A DNA stretch of 38,716 bases from Phascolarctobacterium sp. Lineage in GTDB: Bacteria > Bacillota > Negativicutes > Acidaminococcales > Acidaminococcaceae. The stretch lies in assembly GCA_021203775.1 (NCBI GenBank), contig JAJQAO010000032.1:1-38716 (forward strand), in the 5' to 3' direction. How positions within the stretch are numbered: the stretch's first letter is position 1; the number at the start of each line of letters is the position of its first letter. Below the pieces are notes generated by a model. It ran no database searches. It saw only the letters and a list, made by a program, of their open reading frames with translations, and had not been told where the DNA came from. Shown piece after piece: positions 31,722 through 38,716 of this stretch. Position numbers and translations under genes: made by a program.

Positions 31722-32915
31722 ATGGATTTTGTTGCACGGCAAAGTCTCAAAGACATTGAAGAATATAGTGTGGAGCATGTAGCCGCAGATATTATCGTAA
31801 ATGCCAATGAGAACAATTTCCCGATGCCTGAGAAAGTGGCAGCGAAAATAGAAAAGATTACTAAGGATTTTCCTTTCAACAGATATCCGCCAATCAAAGC
31901 TGAGAACCTATGTAAAACTATTGCGGAAGGTCTGGAACTTGATATCGAAAATATCAAGATTGGCAACGGATCCAGTGAACTTCTGCAGACGGCCTGCTAT
32001 GTATTCGGCGGTTTTGGGAAAAAAATTGCCATACCATATCCTTCATTTTCCATGTATGGGGTATATGTCCAGATGTCTGACAGCACTGCAGTACAGTATC
32101 CCTTATCTGATGACGGTTTTCTGGACGCGGACAAACTTATAGCATTCTGCCGGAAAGAGAGACCGGATCTGCTGATTATCTGCAACCCCAATAACCCGAC
32201 CGGTAATTATAATGAGCTTCCAGTAGTCGAAAAAATTATCGGTGCCGTACAATGTCCCGTAATAGTTGATGAAGCATATATGGAATTTGCGGACGGCAAG
32301 GATGTGCCGCCCCTTGACATGAGACCTTTAAGCAAAGTGTGGCTGATAGCAGGATCCACATTAAGTCTGGTAGGCAGCTACAGCAATTTAATGTGTTTCC
32401 GTACTTTTTCCAAAGCCTATGGTCTTGCCGGGCTGCGCTGCGGTTATGCCGCAGGTGCCGCACAGCTTATAAAACTTTTGGGCAAGGCACTGCTGCCATA
32501 TAACGTAAATGCATATTCACTGATGGCGGCAAAAGTGGTTTATGAAAATAAAGCGCTGTATAAGACCATGGTTAAAACCATCAGAAAAGAGCGCGATAAG
32601 ATGGCAGGTTTTTTGCGTAAACTTGGTTTTCGCGTCTGGCCGTCAGCTACTAATTTTCTTATGTTCTGTGCACATGGGTTCTTAAGGGAAAAACTGGCAG
32701 CCGCCTACGGCAAAAAATATGGGGAACATCTCCCCGATGCAGTGGCCAGCGGAAAAATGTTGTACAGATATTTTCTGGAGAACGGTATCCTGACGCGTGA
32801 TTATACCACACATCCTTATCTGACGGGCTGCCTGAGGGTTACCGTAGGAAGGCCTGAAGAAAATAAAATCATTCTGGAGAAACTTGCCGCATTAAATACG
32901 GAGGTGCGATCATGA
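31722..32915 (+). CDS. hisC: Histidinol-phosphate aminotransferase, with extra segments
   Basis: A 397-residue fold-type I PLP enzyme. NANENNFPMP (N-terminus), GNGSSELLQ, CNPNNPTGNY (154-163), VDEAYMEF (182-189), RTFSKAYGLAGLR with PLP Lys231, and LRVTVG near the end are all present. Length is about 30-40 residues above the common 350-365. Extra material lies before the lysine motif (about 197-220, RPLSKVWLIAGSTLSLVGS in part) and near 320-345 (LREKLAAAYGKKYGEHLPD). The catalytic residues are unaffected. It overlaps hisB by 4 nt. Confidence 0.93.
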   Translation: MDFVARQSLKDIEEYSVEHVAADIIVNANENNFPMPEKVAAKIEKITKDFPFNRYPPIKAENLCKTIAEGLELDIENIKIGNGSSELLQTACYVFGGFGKKIAIPYPSFSMYGVYVQMSDSTAVQYPLSDDGFLDADKLIAFCRKERPDLLIICNPNNPTGNYNELPVVEKIIGAVQCPVIVDEAYMEFADGKDVPPLDMRPLSKVWLIAGSTLSLVGSYSNLMCFRTFSKAYGLAGLRCGYAAGAAQLIKLLGKALLPYNVNAYSLMAAKVVYENKALYKTMVKTIRKERDKMAGFLRKLGFRVWPSATNFLMFCAHGFLREKLAAAYGKKYGEHLPDAVASGKMLYRYFLENGILTRDYTTHPYLTGCLRVTVGRPEENKIILEKLAALNTEVRS

Positions 32916-33496
32916 GAAACGGTGTATGTGAAAGAGAAACCCTGGAAACAAAAATAAGTGTTACATGGGAGCTTGATGGGAGCGGTAATGCCGATATAAA
33001 AACGGGTATTGGCTACTTCGATCACATGCTCACCCTTTTAACCAAGCACAGCTTTACTGATCTTAAACTTAAAGCAACGGGGGATTTGGAGGTGGACGGT
33101 CACCACACGGTGGAAGACTGCGGGCTTGTGTTGGGCAGGGCGCTGAAAGACGCTTTAGGCGATAAAGCGGGGATTCACCGCTACGGAACATGCTTTATGC
33201 CGATGGACGAGACCCTGGTGCAGGTGGTTATGGATTTTTCAGGGCGCCCCCTCTTGGTATTTGAAGGCGATGTGCCCAAGGTACAGCTTGGAATGTATGA
33301 TGCAGAACTGACGGAGGAATTTTTCCGTGCTCTGGCAGCAGAAGCTGGACTCACTCTGCACATCAGGATAATATACGGTAAAAATACGCACCATATTATA
33401 GAAGCAATTTTTAAAGGTTTTGCCCGTGCCCTTTCTGAAGCAGTTGCCATTGACGGGCGTGTGAAAGGCATTATGAGCAGCAAAGGTGTATTATGA
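32912..33496 (+). CDS. hisB: Imidazoleglycerol-phosphate dehydratase
   Basis: A 194-residue monofunctional IGPD. The Mn-binding motifs are GHHTVEDCGLVLG and, later, KNTHHIIEAIFKGFARAL. FDHMLTLLTKHSF is also typical. It lacks the N-terminal phosphatase domain found in E. coli HisB, so histidinol-phosphatase must come from elsewhere. Start overlaps the hisC stop (ATGA), and its end overlaps hisH the same way. Confidence 0.96.
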   Translation: MRNGVCERETLETKISVTWELDGSGNADIKTGIGYFDHMLTLLTKHSFTDLKLKATGDLEVDGHHTVEDCGLVLGRALKDALGDKAGIHRYGTCFMPMDETLVQVVMDFSGRPLLVFEGDVPKVQLGMYDAELTEEFFRALAAEAGLTLHIRIIYGKNTHHIIEAIFKGFARALSEAVAIDGRVKGIMSSKGVL

Positions 33497-34104
33497 GCGA
33501 CAAGATAGTAATAGTTGATTACGGCATGGGCAATCTCCACAGCGTCAATAAGGCAGTTTCTGCCGTTGGTGGAGAACCTGTGGTTACAAGTGATAAAAAG
33601 ATAATTGCTGCCGCGGGAAAAATCATTTTACCGGGAGTTGGTGCATTCGGTGACTGTATGGCAAATATGGAACGCTTTGACCTGGTATCCGTAATTAAGG
33701 ATGTTATGGACAGTGGGCGGCCTTTTCTGGGGATCTGCCTTGGACTCCAGATGCTGTTTGAAGGCAGTGATGAAGCCCCAGGGGTAAAGGGACTCGGCTA
33801 TTTTAAAGGATACGTAAAATATATTGCGGTTAATGACAAAATACCCCATATGGGCTGGAATCAGCTGATATTAAAAAGCCCGTCACCGATTATGAAGAAT
33901 GCTGGAGGGGAGTATGTCTATTTCGTCCATAGTTACCATGCTGAGCCTGAAGACAAATCCATCATTACATCCGTATGCAATTACGGTAAAGAACTGACTG
34001 CATCCATAGGACGTAATAATGTACAGGCAGTCCAGTTTCATCCGGAAAAATCCAGCAGGACGGGACTAGCGATTTTAAAATCGTTTAAGGAGTGGCGGTT
34101 ATGA
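33493..34104 (+). CDS. hisH: Imidazole glycerol phosphate synthase, glutaminase subunit
   Basis: A 203-residue class I amidotransferase that supplies ammonia to HisF. IVDYGMGNLHSVNKAV opens the chain; LPGVGAFGDCM is the oxyanion region; the nucleophile Cys is in FLGICLGLQMLFEGSDE; His and Glu are in VQFHPEKSS. The end overlaps hisA by 4 nt. Confidence 0.96.
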   Translation: MSDKIVIVDYGMGNLHSVNKAVSAVGGEPVVTSDKKIIAAAGKIILPGVGAFGDCMANMERFDLVSVIKDVMDSGRPFLGICLGLQMLFEGSDEAPGVKGLGYFKGYVKYIAVNDKIPHMGWNQLILKSPSPIMKNAGGEYVYFVHSYHAEPEDKSIITSVCNYGKELTASIGRNNVQAVQFHPEKSSRTGLAILKSFKEWRL

Positions 34105-34835
34105 TTATATATCCAGCAATAGATATAAGGGGCGGACGCTGCGTGCGGCTGACTGAAGGAAGATTTGACAAGGAAACGGTCTTTGCTGATGATCCGGCCG
34201 AAATGGCCGTAAAATGGGCTGAATGCGGCGCGAGATATCTGCATCTTGTCGATCTTGACGGTGCACTTGCCGGCGAAAGCAGGAACCTTGAAGTCATAAA
34301 AAGGATTCTTGCGGCTACGGCGATACCGGTGCAGCTTGGCGGAGGAATCCGCACGATGGAAAACATTTCCCGGTTACTGGAGATAGGAGTAAGCCGCGTT
34401 ATTTTAGGCAGCGCGGCAGTAAAAAATCCATCACTTATAGAAGAGGCATGTAAAAAATATCCTTACCAGATAGCCGTTGGCATTGATGCAAAAAACGGTG
34501 ACGTGGCCATTGAAGGCTGGGAAAAGGGCAGCGGCATGGGCGCCATAGAGCTGGCAAAAAAAATGGCATGTTACGGCGTTGATAAAATTATTTTTACCGA
34601 TATCAGCCGTGATGGCATGCTGACCGGGGTCAATGCTGAAGCAACGGCGGAACTGGCTGAAGCCGCAAAGGTGGATGTGATAGCATCAGGCGGGATAGCA
34701 TCCCTTGATGACATAAAAAAACTCCTTAAATACAAAGGTATTTCAGGATGTATTATTGGAAAAGCCATTTATACGGGGGCTATTGATTTAAAAGCGGCAC
34801 TCAGACTGGCTGAGGAGGAAGATAATGCACACTAA
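34101..34835 (+). CDS. hisA: ProFAR isomerase
   Basis: A 244-residue (beta/alpha)8 isomerase. [16 protein letters not shown] holds the N-terminal catalytic Asp; [11 protein letters not shown] and [11 protein letters not shown] bind phosphate; [14 protein letters not shown] holds the second catalytic Asp; [12 protein letters not shown] closes the phosphate site. Start ATG at 34101, 8 nt after AAGGAG; 34092 is in frame but lies on that ribosome site. Confidence 0.96.
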   Translation: MIIYPAIDIRGGRCVRLTEGRFDKETVFADDPAEMAVKWAECGARYLHLVDLDGALAGESRNLEVIKRILAATAIPVQLGGGIRTMENISRLLEIGVSRVILGSAAVKNPSLIEEACKKYPYQIAVGIDAKNGDVAIEGWEKGSGMGAIELAKKMACYGVDKIIFTDISRDGMLTGVNAEATAELAEAAKVDVIASGGIASLDDIKKLLKYKGISGCIIGKAIYTGAIDLKAALRLAEEEDNAH

Positions 34836-35583
34836 AAGAATCATTCCCTGCCTTGACGTAAAAGAAGGACGTGTAGTAAAGGGAACCAATTTTGTGGGAC
34901 TGCGTGATGCGGGGGACCCTGTAGAACGGGCGGCAGCTTACGACGTAGAAGGTGCGGATGAACTGGTATTTCTGGACATTAACGCTTCATATGAAGGACG
35001 CAAGGCGATGCTGGATGTCATAAGAAGGACAGCAGGCGAAGTTTTTATGCCGCTTACTGTCGGCGGCGGCATAAGCACCGTGGATGATATAAGGAACGCC
35101 CTGCGGGCAGGGGCCGATAAGACATCGGTTAATTCGGCAGCGGTGAAAAACCCGAATTTAATTGCAGAAGGGGCCCGGTTATTCGGAAGCCAATGTATCG
35201 TGCTGGCACTGGATGCCCATATCTGCGGTGATAATAAATGGGAAGTATATGTGGAAGGCGGGCGCAAACCTACCGGGATAGACGCTGTGGAATGGGCAAA
35301 GCGCGCAGTGGATTTGGGAGCCGGGGAAATACTTTTAACAAGCATGGATGCTGACGGCACCAAAGCAGGATATGACATTCCCCTGACAAAAGCCATAAGC
35401 AGTGTGGTAAATGTCCCCGTTATCGCATCAGGCGGAGCGGGAAAACTGGAAGATTTTTATGAAGTCTTGGCAGAAGGCGGTGCCGATGCGGTACTTGCGG
35501 CATCCGTTTTTCACTATAAAACTTTTACCATAAAACAGGTGAAGGAATATCTGAAAGGGAAAGGCATTGAGGTGAGGTTATAA
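34825..35583 (+). CDS. hisF: Imidazole glycerol phosphate synthase, cyclase subunit
   Basis: A 252-residue barrel that closes the imidazole ring using ammonia from His[18 protein letters not shown] carries the catalytic Asp; [17 protein letters not shown] and [11 protein letters not shown] bind phosphate; [14 protein letters not shown] holds the second Asp; [12 protein letters not shown] follows. Overlaps hisA by 11 nt and touches hisI (TAATG). Confidence 0.97.
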   Translation: MHTKRIIPCLDVKEGRVVKGTNFVGLRDAGDPVERAAAYDVEGADELVFLDINASYEGRKAMLDVIRRTAGEVFMPLTVGGGISTVDDIRNALRAGADKTSVNSAAVKNPNLIAEGARLFGSQCIVLALDAHICGDNKWEVYVEGGRKPTGIDAVEWAKRAVDLGAGEILLTSMDADGTKAGYDIPLTKAISSVVNVPVIASGGAGKLEDFYEVLAEGGADAVLAASVFHYKTFTIKQVKEYLKGKGIEVRL

Positions 35584-36242
35584 TGCAGATAGATTTTGCA
35601 AAGATTAAATTTGATGAAAAAGGACTGGTTCCCGCAATAGTGCAGGATATCAGGACGGGTGCCGTACTGATGCTGGCCTATATGAACGGGGAATCTTTAG
35701 CCCGCACGGCGGAAACAGGCTATACATGGTTTTGGAGCCGCAGCCGGAAGGAGCTGTGGAATAAAGGTGCCACCAGCGGCAATGTGCAGAAAGTCGTAAG
35801 CATTACATATGACTGTGACGGGGATGCCCTTCTGGTTGAAGTTGAACAGACAGGCAATGCCTGTCATACGGGTGCGTATTCATGTTTCCAGAATCCCCTG
35901 TGGCGGAGGGATAATACTCCTGTTCCAGAAATGGACGGAATTCCGGGCATTTTAGCCGAGCTTTACAGGGTTATTCAGGAAAAACGTGAAAACGGCGGCG
36001 AAAAATCCTACACTAAATATCTTTTTATGTCAGGACAGGATAAGATTCTGAAAAAAGTGGGCGAAGAAGCGGCGGAGACTATCATAGCATCAAAAAATAA
36101 CAGCAAGGATGAAGTGCTTTATGAAATGTCAGATCTCTGGTATCACTGTCTGGTGCTTTTGGCTTACCATAATATCACTCCAGGAGAATTGCTCTATGAA
36201 TTAGGCGGACGCAGGGGAAAAGAAAACAATAGCAAATATTGA
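35583..36242 (+). CDS. hisI: Bifunctional PRA-cyclohydrolase/PRA-pyrophosphatase HisIE
   Basis: A 219-residue fusion. HisI domain (about 1-115): [24 protein letters not shown], then the Zn/Mg ligands in [16 protein letters not shown] followed by [11 protein letters not shown]. HisE domain (about 125-219): [31 protein letters not shown] in outline, with the Glu-rich MazG-like motif. The two activities are steps 2 and 3 of the pathway. Last gene of the operon, followed by a terminator. Confidence 0.96.
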   Translation: MQIDFAKIKFDEKGLVPAIVQDIRTGAVLMLAYMNGESLARTAETGYTWFWSRSRKELWNKGATSGNVQKVVSITYDCDGDALLVEVEQTGNACHTGAYSCFQNPLWRRDNTPVPEMDGIPGILAELYRVIQEKRENGGEKSYTKYLFMSGQDKILKKVGEEAAETIIASKNNSKDEVLYEMSDLWYHCLVLLAYHNITPGELLYELGGRRGKENNSKY

Positions 36243-36252
36243 ACACTAAAAT

Positions 36253-36288
36253 AAAATACCCTTAAAGCTGTTACTTTAAGGGTATTTT
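36253..36288. terminator. Bidirectional terminator after the his operon
   Basis: A 15-bp stem (36253-36267 with 36274-36288), loop of six, A/T tracts on both sides. It serves the his operon and the convergent orphan gene. Confidence 0.87.
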
Positions 36289-36305
36289 TATTAGTGTTAT
36301 TTTAT

Positions 36306-36854
36306 TTAGATAACTTTTAAAGTACAATGAGGAGTACTTAATGGATTCCAATCTTCAAAATAATTAGCTGCTGTCGATACCATGTCGATTAAATCGTATC
36401 CGCGCCTGATAACTATTTCTTCGGAAAATGGGACAGATTCTTTTTCAAATGAAATTTGCCGTTCTCCTAAATTAAAAATGATAGCTCTAGTAAGCCAGAC
36501 ATCGTACGTCAAGATATCATTCTTAATTAATTGTTGGTTTTCGTTCACTAACAAAATGCTTTTAATAGGTTCCATGACTGGCGTATCAATTTGTTCTACG
36601 TCTACAAAAGCAGATACGATGTCTGAATCTTTTGCATGAGAAAATTTACATACGGCATAATCATCCCAATCGCCAAAGTAGTCTATCGGTTCCTGAATAT
36701 TCGTAATGGAATATACTTTCCCCCCTATATATAATCCAACAATCTGCGTAACAGATGGCTTAAATTTAAAGTAATCTGCACGATATTTTTCAAAAGTAGC
36801 ATTTATCATTCCTTTGAAGATTTTTTCATCGAATCTCATATCAATTTTTTTCAT
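36306..36854 (-). CDS. Hypothetical protein, AT-rich orphan
   Basis: A 182-residue soluble protein I cannot assign. No signal peptide or membrane segment. Noticeable stretches: QIVGLYIGGKVYSITNIQEPIDYFGDWDDYAVCKF in outline (about 38-72), DTPVMEPIKSILLVNENQQL, and SEEIVIRRGYDLIDMVSTAANYFEDW near the C-terminus. Acidic and aromatic-rich, it has the general look of small immunity- or effector-associated proteins, but that is only an impression. The ribosome site AGGAG is 8 nt before the ATG. The gene and its upstream flank are clearly more AT-rich than the his operon and pckA around it, suggesting a later arrival. Confidence 0.72.
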   Translation of the reverse strand: MKKIDMRFDEKIFKGMINATFEKYRADYFKFKPSVTQIVGLYIGGKVYSITNIQEPIDYFGDWDDYAVCKFSHAKDSDIVSAFVDVEQIDTPVMEPIKSILLVNENQQLIKNDILTYDVWLTRAIIFNLGERQISFEKESVPFSEEIVIRRGYDLIDMVSTAANYFEDWNPLSTPHCTLKVI

Positions 36855-37004
36855 TATTTTCTCCTTTAATAAAATGGATTTTATTGTTTATTTCGTTATT
36901 ACCCTGATTATAAAAGCAATCTTAACAAATATCAATACGGGTAAAGTCTATAAATACGTGAGTTAGACTAATTATGACCATTTTCAAAAAAGATTATATT
37001 TATT

Positions 37005-37034
37005 GTGACATACATAATAAAAGAGTGTTATAAT
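37005..37034 (+). promoter_or_regulatory. pckA promoter
   Basis: -35 GTGACA (37005-37010) and -10 TATAAT (37029-37034), 18 bp apart. The upstream AT-rich region also has an AGTCTA/TAGACT inverted repeat (36945-36950, 36964-36969). The leader is about 40 nt. Confidence 0.65.
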
Positions 37035-37079
37035 AAAAAAGTACGTTATTTCAGTATAATCAATTATGGAGGGAATATA

Positions 37080-38639
37080 ATGGCACTTACGAAATTACGC
37101 AAGGAAATCGATGAGGCCGTAAAGACCCCGATATTTAACCTTTCAAGTGAAGAATTGGTTAAGGAAGCCCTGAAGAATGAAGAGGGAATACTTTCAAACA
37201 CTGGTGCATTGTGCGTTTTTACAGGAAAACACACGGGACGTTCGCCTCAAGACAAATTTTTTGTCGACGATGAAGTTACCCATGACGAAATCTGCTGGGC
37301 GAATAATCAGGCCTGCACCCATGAGACCTTTGAAAAACTCTATAAAAAGATGCTGGCTTACGCCGGGGAACATAAGATGTATGTTACGGACGTTTATGCC
37401 GGTGCTGACAAAGAGTACCGCATACCGGTGCGTTTTGTTAACGAACTTGCCTGGCAGCAGCTGTTTGTAAAAAATCTCCTGATCAGCGATGAAGAAGTAC
37501 CTGCCGATGCGGAAGGGTTTACGGTTCTCTCCATGCCTTCTGTGCTGGCCGATCCCAAAGAAGACGGGACAAATTCCGAGACATTCATTATTTTGAATTT
37601 AACGGAAAAAGTCATATTGGTTGGCGGCGGCCGTTATGCAGGTGAACTGAAAAAAGGCATTTTTACCGTAATGAATTACCTTCTGCCAAAACGCGGGGTT
37701 TTTTCCATGCACTGTTCCGCAAATATTGGTAAAAACGGGGATTCGGCACTGTTCTTCGGACTTTCTGGTACGGGAAAGACCACACTGTCTGCTGATGAAA
37801 GACGCTATCTTGTGGGCGATGATGAACACGGCTGGAGCGATAAAGGCATTTTTAATATCGAAGGAGGATGCTATGCCAAGTGCATAGGTCTGATGGAAAA
37901 AGCGGAACCCCAGATTTATCGCGCTATTAGAGAAAATGCGGTTTTGGAAAACGTGGTTCTGGATGATAACGGCAATCCTGATTATGCTGATTCATCAATA
38001 ACTGAAAATACCCGTGCGGGATATTCCCTTAGTCATATTGATAACGCTGCTTTTCCCAGTGTTGCAGGACATCCGAAAACTATTATTTTCCTGACTGCAG
38101 ATGCATTTGGTGTTCTGCCTCCGGTGGCAAAACTGTCAACGGAACAGGCCATGTATCATTACCTGGCAGGTTACACCAGTAAACTTGCCGGGACGGAAAG
38201 AGGAATAACAGAACCTCAGGCTACGTTTTCCATTGGTTTTGGAGAGCCGTTTCTGCCTCTGCCACCACTGACCTATGCGAAAATGCTGGGAGCAAATATT
38301 GATAAACATGCAGTGGATGTTTACCTGGTGAACACCGGCTGGTGCGGCGGGCCTTACGGTACTGGCAGTCGCATAAAACTTAAATACACCCGGGCAATTG
38401 TAGATGCCATTCTTGACGGAAGTTTGAAGAAACAGGATATGAAGAAATTTCCAATTTTTGAATTCCAGGTCCCCGTCCATTGCGCAGACGTGCCGGATGA
38501 ACTCTTTGACCCCACCTGGAGCGATAAGGAAGCGTATGATAGGCAGCTGCATAAACTGGCAGGATTGTTTAACGAGAACAATAAAAAATTTGCTGGATTG
38601 ATGGAAAAAGACATTTTAGATGCCGGACCCAATCTTTAA
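37080..38639 (+). CDS. pckA: Phosphoenolpyruvate carboxykinase (ATP)
   Basis: A 519-residue ATP-type PEPCK interconverting oxaloacetate and PEP. In gut anaerobes it often runs towards oxaloacetate for succinate/propionate formation. Visible: TGRSPQDKFFVDD (substrate Arg), GELKKGIFTVMNY, HCSANIG, the P-loop GLSGTGKTTLSAD (227-239), the metal-binding GDDEHGWSDKGIFNIEGGCYAK, and the adenine-binding NTGWCGGPYGTGSRIKL. Start ATG at 37080, because GGAGGGA is 5 nt upstream; an upstream in-frame ATG at 37005 lies on the promoter. Confidence 0.97.
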   Translation: MALTKLRKEIDEAVKTPIFNLSSEELVKEALKNEEGILSNTGALCVFTGKHTGRSPQDKFFVDDEVTHDEICWANNQACTHETFEKLYKKMLAYAGEHKMYVTDVYAGADKEYRIPVRFVNELAWQQLFVKNLLISDEEVPADAEGFTVLSMPSVLADPKEDGTNSETFIILNLTEKVILVGGGRYAGELKKGIFTVMNYLLPKRGVFSMHCSANIGKNGDSALFFGLSGTGKTTLSADERRYLVGDDEHGWSDKGIFNIEGGCYAKCIGLMEKAEPQIYRAIRENAVLENVVLDDNGNPDYADSSITENTRAGYSLSHIDNAAFPSVAGHPKTIIFLTADAFGVLPPVAKLSTEQAMYHYLAGYTSKLAGTERGITEPQATFSIGFGEPFLPLPPLTYAKMLGANIDKHAVDVYLVNTGWCGGPYGTGSRIKLKYTRAIVDAILDGSLKKQDMKKFPIFEFQVPVHCADVPDELFDPTWSDKEAYDRQLHKLAGLFNENNKKFAGLMEKDILDAGPNL

Positions 38640-38651
38640 CAATTACAAAAT

Positions 38652-38682
38652 AGCCCTTCTGATATTTCAGAAGGGCTGTTTT
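38652..38682 (+). terminator. Terminator of pckA
   Basis: AGCCCTTCTGA (38652-38662) pairs with TCAGAAGGGCT (38667-38677), loop of four, followed by GTTTTAT. The last 30 bases of the window show only AT-rich sequence. Confidence 0.85.
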
Positions 38683-38716
38683 ATACCATAAAAATCTTTA
38701 CAAACATATTTATAGC

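Overview
The window reads as ordinary chromosomal DNA of an anaerobic, low-to-mid G+C Bacillota. Several traits fit together: a SAM-I riboswitch on a methionine transporter, a short-form HisG with HisZ, pdxST under a MocR regulator, ferredoxin-linked 2-oxoacid oxidoreductase, ATP-type PEP carboxykinase and a thiW ECF component. My best guess is Negativicutes, perhaps Acidaminococcaceae/Phascolarctobacterium-like. That is inference from gene content and protein style only, since there is no rRNA gene here. No tRNA, rRNA, CRISPR array, insertion sequence or prophage was seen.

Layout. 1-3.7 kb: a YigZ/IMPACT protein, then the pdxR regulator divergent from pdxST (pyridoxal phosphate synthesis). 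3.7-7.2 kb: sbcDC nuclease. 7.3-8.4 kb: an orphan solute-binding lipoprotein. 8.4-9.6 kb: an odd operon of thiW, a small membrane protein and a CzrA-like metal sensor. 9.7-12 kb: a class III CoA-transferase and an M48 metalloprotease. 12-17.1 kb: a four-gene ABC importer with a fused permease and two different ATPases, behind a leader that can form a long RNA helix. 17.3-19.1 kb: a MatC-like carrier and a hotdog thioesterase. 19.3-20.4 kb: a DUF362 ferredoxin-like protein. 20.5-21.2 kb: purC. 21.37-21.60 kb: an orphan structured RNA with promoter and terminator but no gene behind it. 21.6-24.3 kb: a four-subunit 2-oxoacid:ferredoxin oxidoreductase, divergent from a TetR regulator. 25.4-28.1 kb: metNIQ under a SAM-I riboswitch. 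28.2-36.2 kb: a TrpR-like regulator and a compact his operon (hisZ G D C B H A F IE). 36.3-36.9 kb: an AT-rich orphan gene. 37.1-38.6 kb: pckA.

How it works together: most units are core biosynthesis (PLP, purine, histidine) and anaerobic carbon flow (oxoacid oxidoreductase, PEPCK, a dicarboxylate-type carrier, CoA transfer). The units are insulated by strong intrinsic terminators, many of them bidirectional between convergent genes. The least explained parts are two RNA-like elements (17.12-17.22 kb on the minus strand, 21.40-21.60 kb on the plus strand), a PdxR whose expected PLP-anchoring lysine is glutamine, and an ABC ATPase with a changed signature motif. I see no clear large undescribed gene system; the RNA elements are the best novelty candidates.
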